Shown: one piece after another, positions 1-10,901 of the stretch | Layout of the letters: each line of letters begins with the position of its first letter | How positions within the stretch are numbered: position 1 is the stretch's first letter | Source of the DNA: Omphalotus guepiniiformis | Lineage: Eukaryota; Basidiomycota; Agaricomycetes; Agaricales; Omphalotaceae | NCBI GenBank assembly: GCA_028554645.1 | Contig: JAQOOI010000070.1 | Location: 682,001 to 746,000, forward strand | DNA: 64,000 nt | Reading direction: 5' to 3' | Notes under the pieces: generated by a model | The model's database searches: none | Told to the model about the DNA's origin: nothing | The model's input: only the letters and a program-made list of their open reading frames with translations | Translations under genes and position numbers: made by a program

Positions 1-2193
1 TTGCATGTTCCTCGATGCATTGTACAGGGACCCCGTTAGGAGATCTTCCCTCCGAAGCCACACTAACTTCTTGGATCCCCCCTCCAAACGCGTTCTCATA
101 TACCTCAACCCTCGCTCTAGCATTGATTTCCTTCACAATCGCCTTTACGCTCGTCTTATTTGCCGTCAACGTTGTCCACCCAAGACGAGAGCCCCATAGC
201 ATGCTCTGCACGGTGTGTGCGGTCAGCCTTGGGTTGGTTTTAGTCACTGTGGCACGAGGACTAGTTTGAGTATAGATGCCCTGGTCCTTGTCTCCGAACC
301 CAGTAGCTTCACTGACGGACGCAGCAGAATCTTCTAAGCCAGCCTTGCCCTTTAAGTATGTAATGCCCGAGCGCGCTCGCATTTCGTATTCAAGGATATC
401 TGAGCAAGTAGACTGCAAGGAAAAGAAAAAAGGGGGCGACAGTGATGGAAAATTCTCGGATGGTAGTGGAAACGGTGACGACGATAGCAACGATGATGAT
501 ATGGATTTAGAGTCGCCTTTGGAAGACGATGTTGGGAAAAAATGCATGGGAAGAAAGGGAAGAAAGTTATGGGTGTACCGGGAGTCTTTCCAGTATGCCG
601 CCTGCGCCTTTTCCAGCGACTCATACTCGGCCACCGATACGTCCAAATCAGGATACGTAGCTGACGGTAGAGATTGCGGCGCTGGCGCATCCATATCTAG
701 AGAGAACAGAAGCGCTTGAGCCCGACGCTTCTCATTTGGGCCACCGATCTTGGATACAATACGCAAACACCGATCTCGAGCTTCCTTAGTGGTCCAAAAT
801 TCCACCGAATCAAGGGAGGACGACACGGTAGTCAATCGGTCATGTAATTCCTGCAAAAGACCTTTCCCCATCTCTTGCATAACCTGGTTGGTCAGCGCGC
901 GCGAATGTTTAGTTAGATCTTGTTGAGCATCCAAGGGTAACTCCAATCCATCGCCAACGTCAACATCATCCAAATCATCTGTCTCGTCGGTCGTCGACGA
1001 AGAGAGCTTCTTCCTAGCCGCCTTGACCTTGGAAGCAGCAGCTTTCCTCTTCCACTCCATGTAGCTCTCGGGGGGAATGAAGCGCGATTCAGCTTCTTCT
1101 ATTGATTTTGGAAGAGACGAATGTGTGAGATCTGAGACAAGGGCGATGAGAACAGACAAGTCAAGGTTGACTGTAAGCGTAGGTTCGAACGAGAGGTTGA
1201 AGGGGAAAGAAAGGTCTTTCTGAGGGACCTCCGGTATCTCAGTCGGGAGGCGCTCACCCAATTCGACTTCAATACCCATGTCCAACAAGCCTTGAATAGT
1301 TTGAGCTATCCTAGGGTCTCCAGGATCTCCATTGGGGTCCAATCTAGTCAACCGAAGGGTAACACGCGGTATAATTTCCTCGGTGTGGGTAATGGGTAAA
1401 TGTAACGGATTGGCTCTGGCAGCAGCTATGAGCGACTTGCCCATGCGCAGCACAGAGTTATCAAACTCGGTCTGAGCAAGACTGGGACGATAACCTTCAT
1501 CTTCTTCATCTGACGTGGAATCACTGTCATCAGTGAGGTATGAGTCTATTTCACGAAATTCTGCGAGAATGCGAGAGTTCTTTATACTGAAGTAGGGATG
1601 AGACGAATGTCGAACATTGAATAGACTGGACTCACGTATTAACCCTAATCCACCGTCTACCATAGTCAGCTACCACGTCGACCTTAGTACCAACAGGCTT
1701 AGGCGCATGAGCCGATGACCGCTTCCTTGATTCGTTTGCAGCCTTGCTGACATCCTCCGCAGACAACAAAAATGACCTGAAAACTGACACTACTGGTGCC
1801 GGGGCGCAAAGGACCTCGTTCCATACCGCTATGAGATATGGTGCGTTCGTAGAGAGCGGAGGAAGTTTGTCCGATTCAGGATCATCTAGAAACTACTGAA
1901 TAGACTGAAGTTGGTTTAAAGCAAACAGCAAAAGAACGAGCGCCAACCTTGTCCAGCACATCTAGGTCCACCTTGATTGTCTCTCTCAGTTTCTTCAAGC
2001 CAGGAATGTTATCATGCTGCAACCAGTGTGTATCCTCGGTAGGATCACGTATCACGTCAAAAGATGAATCTAGTATTGGAGGTCTTTTGGCGGGAGGTTG
2101 AAAATGAGATATTGAGTCATGAATCCTCTGAAGATGGACTCTCAGCTCTCTAAGCTCTGGATGAGACGATGTTTCGAAGGATAAGTGTTGCAT
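1..2193 (-). CDS. DUF1308 / C7orf25-like (UPF0415) protein, 3' end cut by window edge
   Basis: Three exons are visible (2193-1948, 1892-1636 and 1586 to the edge), joined by introns of 55 and 49 nt at 1893-1947 and 1587-1635. The start at 2193 opens MQHLSFETSSHPELRELR. The order of conserved blocks follows the animal C7orf25 family: IPGLKKL near the N-terminus, a VDVVADYGRRWIRV strand, then NLDLSVLIALVSDLTH, then KIGGPNEKRRAQAL, and finally LTAHTVQSMLWG with LTANKTSVKAIV close to the edge. The molecular role of this family is not established; the NLDLSVLIAL block resembles the first strand of PIN-type nuclease folds, which is only an inference. An acidic Ser/Asp stretch and a further low-complexity Ser/Phe/Pro insertion of roughly 90 residues (about 300-600) are not in the animal protein. 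The frame is still open at base 1, so the C-terminus lies outside the window. Family call is fairly sure; function unknown. Confidence 0.8.
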
Positions 2194-2540
2194 GTTACAA
2201 TTCGACGCAGGGAAGGTCGAGTCGATGCTTAAGTAAACCTTAACCTCAGAGTCAACATAGGTGTAAGCTGTATTACGTAGTGACCAAAGCCACACAAGCA
2301 AATAGTCTTAGTCACACGTGCTTACTTTTATGTAATTTCACGCACGTCAGACAATTTGCGGTTTAGTAGTTTAACGAATACCAGTCTTGACCTTCATGAA
2401 GCTCAAGATGAAACGATGGCGGGGCAGGGAGTGTCTTTGACGAGCAATCAATGGGGTCAAAGCGAGTCTTATTACATTTAGCATTTTAATATAACGATAC
2501 AGCGTGATTCACAACAAAACTAGCACTGGGATCCAGAGCA
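2194..2540. other. Intergenic, 5' of DUF1308 gene and 3' of esterase
   Basis: About 350 bases lie between the start of the DUF1308 gene and the stop of the esterase, both on the minus strand. It should hold the promoter of the first and the terminator of the second. I see no motif I can support. Confidence 0.5.
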
Positions 2541-4948
2541 TTACAGAAGTGTTTCGTTGGCTATACTTTCCCAGAAGCTAGCAATGTATCAGTGTCGTGG
2601 ATATAGCTCGGGATATGAACGAGAGATACTTACCGACACCTCTCCAGCAAAATATCACTTGTTTGAACAGCCTCTATCAAAGGCTCGTCAGAATCTGTTT
2701 TATTGAACACCATTTCCATGTACGTTGACGAAGCGTTTCCGTCGGTCTCCCATAGAGGCCACTGCGGGAGCATGTTCTCAACATACTTGTAATTCGGATC
2801 TGAATCATTGGACATGGCGAAGGAAATGAAACTTTGTGCGAAGGCTGTATCGAAGGCGGTGTTGTTGTACTTGAGATCTACTGACGAGTTTAGTCTGTGA
2901 AAATATGTCAATGGTCAGTGATAAAGATCAGACAAGGTACTGAATGATCCTAACGAGTTGAAGTAATAGTATACATCGTCGAAATGATGCCCTGGCGGTA
3001 TAGCAAACCTGCCCTTTGTAAGTAAATGATGTCAGTATGGCACATCAGAGCAGATGGCAAATTGAGATTTGAGCTGTACCTTATACGAACGCCCGTTAAA
3101 TGCGGATAGTAGGAACAGTGTCGGGCAGACGAGCATTCCTGAATATCATGGAGTCTGATTGACCAAAACAAGGGTAAGCAGTAGTAATGCTTACCTTCAC
3201 CCAATATCGCAATGGCATGGTCAATAGGCTCGCTGAGTGTGGAGTCGCTAGCATACAAATCGACTGCCTGGACAGCGGCCGCTTCCGAGATTGTCGGAAA
3301 CAGGTATTCCACGAAATCCACAAGAGGAGTTTGAAAATCTGGGTTAACAAGTAGCGTTCCCTCGTCTGCATTGACAACTGACAGAAGTTTAGCCTGATGG
3401 ACAGATGTATCAGAATACCTAGACTTATTAGTGGTGAGGATCACACGTACTCCATTGGTTTTTCCCTCTTGGAAAGACAGAACTGGTCTCTGTGTTACGA
3501 AGGTGCCGTCTATGACTGGGAAGAACAGATAGGTTCCAAAGTAATCGTTCCTGGCGGCGTCAGACCCTGCTGCATTCAAGAGACCTACGCCGGCCTCGCG
3601 AAGGCACTGGAGGGTATCCGTTGCGTTGGAACAGCTGCACAACGGTACAATGTGGACGTGTGAGTTATCTGTTCCGTCATTAAGAAGGAACGACTCACTT
3701 TGTTTGATTCACGATTGTCGTGTAAACGTCCTCCGATATCGAGTCATTGTACATATAATGAGGAGCGAGATATGTAGAGCTCGTGATAGCCTTATCGAAC
3801 AGCGGAGGATCCGTCTTGCCGTCGTGGGCAGTGATGTGGTAAATCACCGAGCTAGCACCTGCGGTGAATTTCAGTTGAACAGTCCGCACGAGGGAGAAAT
3901 AAAGAATTGACCAGCAGACTGGCCCCAGATAGTCACTCGGGAAGGATCGCCGCCGAACTTCGAGATCTGCGGGGGAAAAATGACCGCACAACTCAGCTCA
4001 GTATTAAACGCGCAAAGCATAGGGGTAAATTAAATTACGTTGTCCTGAACCCATCGCAATGCAAATTCTTGGTCCACTTGATTGTGAAACGCCTTGTAAG
4101 CACCAGAACAAGTAAGAACATAAAGTACGTACACAAGCCAACATTCAAAGATCCGGCTGCTTTCACTGAGGATCCGGGCAAGAAACCAAAGACACCGAGT
4201 CTGTATTGAATGATGACAATCACGATCCCGTTATTAGCGTATTGAACAAGATCACGGCCGTCATATCCTCCACTCGCACCCGGAAACTCAGTCGAACTGG
4301 CGGCACCGAATTCAAATCCTCCCCCATGTATCCACACAAGGACTGGGAGAGATTCTGTAGGCGTGCTTGAGTTCAACGAGCCAGGTATATAGACACTGTA
4401 ATGTAAAAGCAGAGAACAAACTGTTTAGAAGGCAAGAAAACACCCGACAGGGAGAATGAATACTTCAGAAATAGACAGTCTTCACTTTGTGAGTCGGATA
4501 CGTCGCGTTTTGTAGTATCCGAATCATCATCATCTCTGTATGGATCGGTGGATAGTGTACCTCCGGCTGGGCCTTGCATACACATCGGAGGCTGGGCATC
4601 AGCTTTCTGAACAGAAGCCGAAGTCGGTGGGGGCTGAGGCGCTTGCCACCTGTTAGAACCTAATATACACAACCAAGTTTAGCATCAATTCAATGTGCAG
4701 ATTCATGTCAGTTGTTCACCTGTGGGGGACGCAGCGTATCGGATACCAAGGAAATGTGTAATGGACAAGCTAGGGTCGTACACTCCTTCATACTGTGCGT
4801 AGCCTAAGTCGATGATTGGGCTAGTCGAAGGCGGTGTGGCGGCGATCCTCTTTTGCGAGGGCGGCAATCCTGCGACACTCCATGGAGCGAGTAACAAGGT
4901 GCTCAAAATCAGAGAACTGTATCCCAGGAGGCGCTTGTTAGGGATCAT
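2541..4948 (-). CDS. Secreted type-B carboxylesterase/lipase
   Basis: A multi-exon alpha/beta-hydrolase of the carboxylesterase type-B family, expected to hydrolyse esters outside the cell. The N-terminus has a signal peptide (KRLLGYSSLILSTLLLAPW...SVAG). The oxyanion loop reads WIHGGGFEFGA, the nucleophile elbow is WGQSAGASS (Gln where many relatives have Glu), the acidic triad member sits in NADEGTLL, and the His lies in PPGHHFDDVYYYF. All three catalytic residues are therefore present. A SEDCLFL block typical of the family is also seen. The catalytic Ser codon region is split by an intron after GQSA. The last exon encodes only FWESIANETLL after an intron at about 2580-2635; the stop is at 2541-2543. 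The start at 4948 is the only Met in front of the signal peptide. Substrate cannot be told from sequence. Confidence 0.85.
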
Positions 4949-7900
4949 ATTCGAAGGAGGACTGTGGTGGAGAGGGAGAAGAGAAGCCTATGAAGCTGGC
5001 TGGAGAGAAACGAGCCTAGCCTCACCCATATTTATACTGGTTATTCTCCGAACTTGTCAGTTTCAATTCCCTAAAAGTTTGGTGGGATTTTGGGGCGCCG
5101 CAGTGCGACTCCAATTTTCAGCATAGCAGCCGTATCTCCATATTGAGTTAGGATGACTTTTGAGGAATGAACCAAGGGGTAGCACATTCGTTTGGGTCAC
5201 AATATGCTCCGAGAAATGAGACGTCGTATTCAACGTAAACTTGTATAGAGCGAATTGTATCGGTGGAAGCATTCTGAATATTAGCTGATCAGCAAAATGG
5301 TGAGCAATGAGGTACATGTATTCACCAAAGCGTAAGACCTTCGAGGCAAGGACCGGACTTAAGTTGTGTCTTCTGTATTGATACGTACACTTGGCAGCAG
5401 GCGAACAGTCATCCAAGATGTCAAGTGTACATCGCCTAGGACGAAGTTACACTGTTAGACATCATGCATCATGATCGGAGAACTGGCAATTCGACCAGGC
5501 GGAATAACAGCTATATATGGGGACACTATCAAGGTCCACCGTCTTGCCTTAAACAGTCGACAGTCGAAAATTAGAAAGATGGCTTGGCCCCAATTCAAGT
5601 TACAGCTTTCGGTAGGCTCACCTTCTGTGGAAGAGGATTCGAACCGGCTCGACCTCTCTATGACGTATTTCCCGACGGCATAAGATTCGCCATTTCAGTA
5701 CATTTGGAACTGAGAACGGATCTAGCAAAATATTCGGGGAGTCAGACTGCATTGCTCTCCCCTCTACAACACTGCGTCATAACCGGGCTAGAGTCTTGCC
5801 AGTATTGAACCTATGCTGGTCATTCAAAAGCGCGTAGGACTGCGAAGGTGATTAGATTAAGCACAATGATGAGTGACTCGATTCTAGTCGGTGAAATCTG
5901 GGATCCGTATCTTAGAGATATTAGAGTTACGTTGGATTAGCAGGCCCAAGTTTGAACTGGCTAAAAGCGACCCAAGGCGAATCATGACGCAAATGAGCGA
6001 GCCTCTTTGTGACATTGGACATTTACTGCAACGCTGTTGAGCCCCGTCAGACCTATGCACAAGAGAAGAGTTTTAAGGTTTACCTGGGTTTTATCGAAAA
6101 GACCGTCGGTGTCCTTCTAGTACGGCCGTTCATCGTGGGTTTTTCGAGGGCAGTCATACCTCGAGAAAGGTTCAAGTCGGCTATAAGTTGCTCATATGCG
6201 CCTAGTGCGCCTAGTAGTAAAGTAGAAGTTGGTAACTCTAGAAAATGTAGATTGAACGGGATATCTACACCACCTTGGGAACTGGAACGAGAAGCAGCAA
6301 AGAAGCAGCGACCCCGACCTGGCAACGGAACGAGCATTCAAATATTCCATATTCAATGCAGTAGCAGCCCCAAGAGTGTAGCATTACATCAAGCAACTGC
6401 CAGTGTACGAGGATGAAGAGTGAGAATTGTGCCACGCGACCAGCACCGTCAGCGGTTAATCAATCATAATGATGATTATCCGTCAAGTCCACCTTACATA
6501 AGATTCGAAATGTTTCTTCCTTTCCTACAAGTGACCGCGAATGCATTGTACATCTATTGTACTATGTAGCATTATATGCCTAAGAAATCGGAGAACGTGA
6601 GTCTCATATTTCCCTCTCAGTCTATGCCCTTTTTGCTCTCTCCGACTGCAAATGATCTGATGTGGTTTGAAGACTGATGGTGAAGTTGGCCTAGCACCAT
6701 ACATATAGTATTGCTAAACGCCAAGAATTTCTCCTTGGTTCCCACCTATACCATGTACATACTAAGATGGGAAGAAAGAAAACGATGACCCTCACCGTTC
6801 GTGAACTCCGTTTGTTCTACTGACTCCTTATGCATCAGCTCCGAGCCGTGAACGTTTGAACCTCTACGTACGCTGGGACCAGGTTGAGATTAAGCCCGTC
6901 AAGCAATGTCCACGGTTTCAGACACCACCTAGTATTGTTGGCATTGACAAGCCATCACTACGATTATCAGGGCACTGTGTTATGTTTCCAAGTCCTGTGA
7001 AAATTTAAAAACACTGTCATCTAGACTGGTCGGTCTCAAATGTTCTCCTCTTGATTGACAGTTGTACTTTTACTCAGTGTAGGCTCGAGACTCTGTCTCA
7101 AGCATTTTGGTCAGTTGCTAAAAATCTATTTCTTGGTGATTCCGAACTTTCGAAATGTCCTGAGAACTCCCCAGGAACAAAGGCGCTTTGCAGTCACCTC
7201 CAGACCAACCTTTTACTCAGCCAAGAATCCCGTCAAATTCGCTCGGATCTACAATTGGAAACGCTATAGATAAAAAGAATTGGGAAGGTCTTTATAAGGC
7301 ACTACCGAGCTTGACGGAAAACCCGATGGATCATTTTGCCTTTGTGCGAAAACGTTCCCGCCCCGGCGCTTTGCTAAGACAGTTATCCTAGGGAACCCCA
7401 AATTTGAAAGCAGTCGAGTATCTTCGTGATGGATATTATTGGGGCGGTCAACCAGGTAATGCATAATGACCAACTGACGGTGATCAGATTCAAAGGATCC
7501 ACTGCTGACTGAGGTTCAAGCTCAATTGAGGACAGACGGTGTTTGCGGCATGTAACATCTGCCTCAGGTTTTTGTGTTCACTCTAATTCTTTGTTCTCAT
7601 GTCAGTCAGCTAATAGTGTTAATCATTGATGCATAGTCAAACAAGGTACGTATGTTCGATGTAACCAAATTCCAACTCTTGTGAAATACTGCGCTAATTT
7701 TTTGCTGGCTGTGATGACTTGGAACGCTCGACATGCAGGTAAAAGGATATCCAACAATCCACTGCATCCGTGGTACTTGTTCATAGCATGACACGTTTCA
7801 TATTATGTTTTAGTACTTTGGAACATGGAGCTTTGGAATAAAGTTCCACCAAGATCATCCCGCTATACAGCGCATGTAAACTTGTCTGGTCTGGTGCGAT

Positions 7901-8258
7901 GCTTAACATCTTGTGATTGTTGTCCGACCGCAAGCAGCAAACTTCGAAACAACTTTAGATGCGTTCCGCAGGTATCGCTGTACTCGATTACCTATTACTA
8001 GCAACACCCATTGAGCCTTATGATAGGAAGGCTGTTATCTTCGAATAGATATTGGACACCGTCATGGACTGCATCTCTGCTAATTCGGTCTCGCAGTATC
8101 CTACACCACAAACCTTCAAATGCGAGATCGCGGTGTAAGAATGGCCATCAAGACACCTTTCAAATGTAGCATTCGGTTTTGGCAACCTATATTAGTTCCA
8201 GAACACATCGACTCCCGTCTGACTTTGTCTGGATCTAGTTGGGATGATAGAACAACAA
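4949..8258. other. Gene-poor stretch, no supported gene
   Basis: About 3.3 kb between two minus-strand genes. Open frames reach at most 135 codons, overlap on both strands, and give no recognisable protein or credible splice chain. A GGATTCGAACC string at about 5636 resembles a tRNA T-loop in reverse, but the flanks do not form the stem. It must hold the esterase promoter at its left end. I see nothing else I can support. Confidence 0.5.
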
Positions 8259-9419
8259 TCATGCCGACCCAGGTATTCCTCTCGACGGGAGAAAGCCTTG
8301 CATTACACGCGCAGGCTCTCCTGAGCCACTCGCAATTTCCGCAAGCCAGTCTCCTCTGGTGTCCAGGTTCATCTCAGAAGATAAAAACGACCAGTTGGGC
8401 GAAGGCGTGGATTTGATGTGAGAAAAGTCCTGGACCGTGTAGTTGCCATTTTCCTCTGATGTCCGCGAAGACAGTGCTGCGGGGTACCCCGCAAAAAGAA
8501 TACCATGGGAATGTTCTATGATAGGGTTTGACTGAATTGACAGATACACATAGACATCATTCGATGTGTGCATCCGGAACTACTTTGCGATGAGAAACGG
8601 ACGACGCGCGACAGTTGAGAGTAATATCTAACCTGATGGCAGCCTACGACGACAAGACATCGTTCTAGATTATGAAGCATTACGCTGCCCTTGATCATGG
8701 GTAGAAGTAGGATTGAATCCTTGACATCGCGAACATGTAATGCTGATATGTCCAACTGTCTTGAATCGACCAGGTTAATGATGCAACTGTCGATATCAGC
8801 GATACTCATGTCTGAACGCGAGTCGGCTGAAATGGTGAATAGACCAGGAATGTTCTTGGGCGTGAGATACGTGTTCGACCGCGAAGCAATCGTCAGGGAC
8901 GCTGACGACTGAGAAGAAGCGGAGTTCGCTGATTGCGAGGTATCACGGAGGACGGGAGTAGATTCTTGTTTAGGCTTCCTTTTGAAGGCAAACTTGGATG
9001 TTGGAACCGACGCTTTTCGCAGTTCCTCTATGGATTTCTCCAGCTGCTTAAGCAAATTCTCGCGGTACAATGAGTCAACAGCAAGCAAATACATTCAATT
9101 AACATACATTCTCGCAGTTTCTTTGATCAAAGTTCGGTAGTGATCCAGCCGCATCAACTACGCTTTTCGCAAGCTTTGAGTACTCTAGAGTCAGGCTGTC
9201 CAACACATCTTTGGATGCCGCCGTGTTGAGTGAGGTCAGTTCATTGACGCGAGCCTCGAGCTCTGTGTACGGCATCAATCAGCGATGGAATGGATGATAT
9301 GTACGAATGGCGTACCTACCAGAGCGTGAGGTTTGGAATTCAGCAAGAAAAGAATGCGAGAAATCCCAGCGTTGTGAGGGTTTCTCAAGGTCGTTGGCGG
9401 ATGAGGCTATGGCAGACAT
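8259..9419 (-). CDS. TBCC: Tubulin folding cofactor C (TBCC domain)
   Basis: Tubulin-specific chaperone C works with cofactors D and E as the GTPase-activating component that releases folded alpha/beta-tubulin in the cytosol. Four exons are joined by introns at 9264-9319, 9059-9107 and 8580-8632. The N-terminal half is a charged helical segment beginning MSAIASSANDLEKPSQRWDF and containing LLKQLEKSIEELRKAS. A polar linker follows, then the C-CAP/cofactor C beta-helix: NIPGLFTISADSRSD, CIINLVDSR, VVVGCHQ joined across the last intron to FRMHTSNDVYVYLSIQSNP, then PIIEHSHGILFAGYP. The GCHQ-FRMHTS and SNPIIE blocks are the family signature, including the arginine expected to act as the GAP finger. 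A VQDFSHIKSTPSPNW block near the C-terminus also matches. The extreme C-terminus (GIPGSA) may be affected by an unseen intron. Confidence 0.88.
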
Positions 9420-9995
9420 TGCAACTGCTCGACGCCTTCGATCTCGTACTGACGAAACGAGTAAAGATATCTCACGAGCAGGTGACCGGCAGGTCGGGCC
9501 GTTCTGAGAGGTATATACTGCTTTGACTTTCGTGCGATGAGCCAACGATGATCATGAGCTGGAAGGCTGGATTCCATTAATCTTCAATGGAAGCTTGTGT
9601 ATTTACAAGTTTATACTCTGACTGTGATCACAGTACTATATTGATAGTACCCCAAATTCCAACTTCTGAATCTGGTCGTAAGCTCAATATTGGATTTGAA
9701 CGAAACTGGAGTTAAAAACGACTATCGGGCTTGCGGCGAAGAAAGGATTATGCTCGACCATTCAACTACAGAAAGTACCGAGGAGCGTCTCAACTGGAAC
9801 ATTTGCACTATTAGTTGCTTCTCCAAGGAAACTGTCTCAATCCAATAAAGACAACACGTGGCTACGGCGCATTTCCGCCGTCATAAAGATTCCTTGCTCA
9901 TCTTCCTCTACCACCTCTTCAATTCTTTGCGAATTTAGCTCCGTATAATAACTCCAACCATTCATCGCTAATAGCTCCGGGATACATTGAACTTC
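9420..9995. other. Divergent promoter region
   Basis: About 575 bases separate the start of TBCC (minus) from the start of the small Cys-rich gene (plus). Both promoters must lie here. A minus-strand frame at 9837-10088 overlaps the right end but has no family likeness and is antisense to the Cys-rich gene. No element can be named. Confidence 0.45.
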
Positions 9996-10402
9996 ATGGC
10001 CGATGATGTTGGAAATGATTGTGCCGGTGCCTGCTGTGGATTGTGCTGTTCGTATCCAAATTTCAGACGAAACTACGGACCTTTTCATTCATTACCATCT
10101 CATTCACAGGTGTAACGCTTTTTTCCGCTTTATCACCCTATTGTAATACCAGTGCGTCTTCCAACATGGTTCAGCATCAGCCGGCTCAGCATAACTGAAT
10201 CACTCCCATCATAGTTGCTCCGGCATCCTGTCGCTGTTGCCCCGCGAAAACAGAATCTGCATACGAAGAAGCGGTGAGGAAGGATATGGCGAAGAGTAAA
10301 GCTGAGGACGAAGCTAGGAAGCAAACACAAACGCAACCTACACCCACACCAGCGATGTCTACAGAACCGCAAACCACTGTTACTGAAACGAAAGAAGGCT
10401 GA
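9996..10402 (+). CDS. Small cysteine-rich protein, three exons, unknown function
   Basis: This gene is built by joining 9996-10109, a 16-nt exon at 10153-10168, and 10215-10402, giving 105 residues. The three parts share one frame only when the two GT-AG introns are removed, and the result has a coherent composition. The N-terminus MADDVGNDCAGACCGLCC is dense in Cys, a second cluster CRCCPAK follows the micro-exon, then a charged helix (YEEAVRKDMAKSKAEDEARK) and a Thr/Pro/Gln-rich tail ending TETKEG. There is no signal peptide or membrane span. Paired Cys clusters such as CCGLCC with an acidic N-terminus are seen in small fungal proteins and could be palmitoylated or bind metal; this is inference. 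It lies head-to-head with TBCC. I do not know a function. The micro-exon is the least certain element. Confidence 0.6.
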
Positions 10403-10901
10403 AAGAGGATACCCTTGGCAACTCTCATTCCATCGCATCATTTGTGCAGGTCATACACGTGTACACCGTTGATGATTTTCGTGCTCGAGCGCTCACTTTT
10501 AGGGTGCTTGTACGAAATCTCCGATTATCAACAAATCTTGGGCTTTGAATCTCAATTGGATATTGTTTCGCTATTAAAGAAGCAAATAAAACTTCTGATG
10601 TATGTATGTATATGGAACCTCTTTTGTTTTGATCTGGATTGCCCGGCAAAAGGACTGTTTACGCATGTACGGTTCTTCACCCACAAAGTTTAGCTTCATT
10701 CATATCATTAAAGTATACATTACTCGTATGTTCTACAATGCAAAGTAAAGTAATTCATAACAGAGTACAATTAAGGAGTTACTCAATAACCGAAACCCGC
10801 AGAAAAAAAGAAAACAAAAAATCGATAGCAAAGGGAAAAATTTAACAGCAAAAGCGAGAATTAGCCCAACACGAAGCATTGCCTCCAGAGGTCAACGTCT
10901 A
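10403..10901. other. Convergent intergenic region
   Basis: The 3' ends of the Cys-rich gene (plus) and the Zn2Cys6 gene (minus) face each other here. The stretch is AT-rich towards 10700-10860, as expected for 3' untranslated regions. A plus-strand open frame of 92 codons at 10415 has no protein-like character. Nothing else is seen. Confidence 0.5.

Noticed and set aside
5630..5660. GGATTCGAACC resembling a tRNA T-loop on the minus strand
   Set aside because: Flanking bases do not pair as a T-stem and no acceptor or anticodon arm is found.
6009..6416. 135-codon plus ORF upstream of the esterase
   Set aside because: No domain, overlapping antisense frame, composition not protein-like.
9837..10088. 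83-codon minus-strand ORF and its neighbour at 10133-10441
   Set aside because: Antisense to the spliced Cys-rich gene, with no family likeness.
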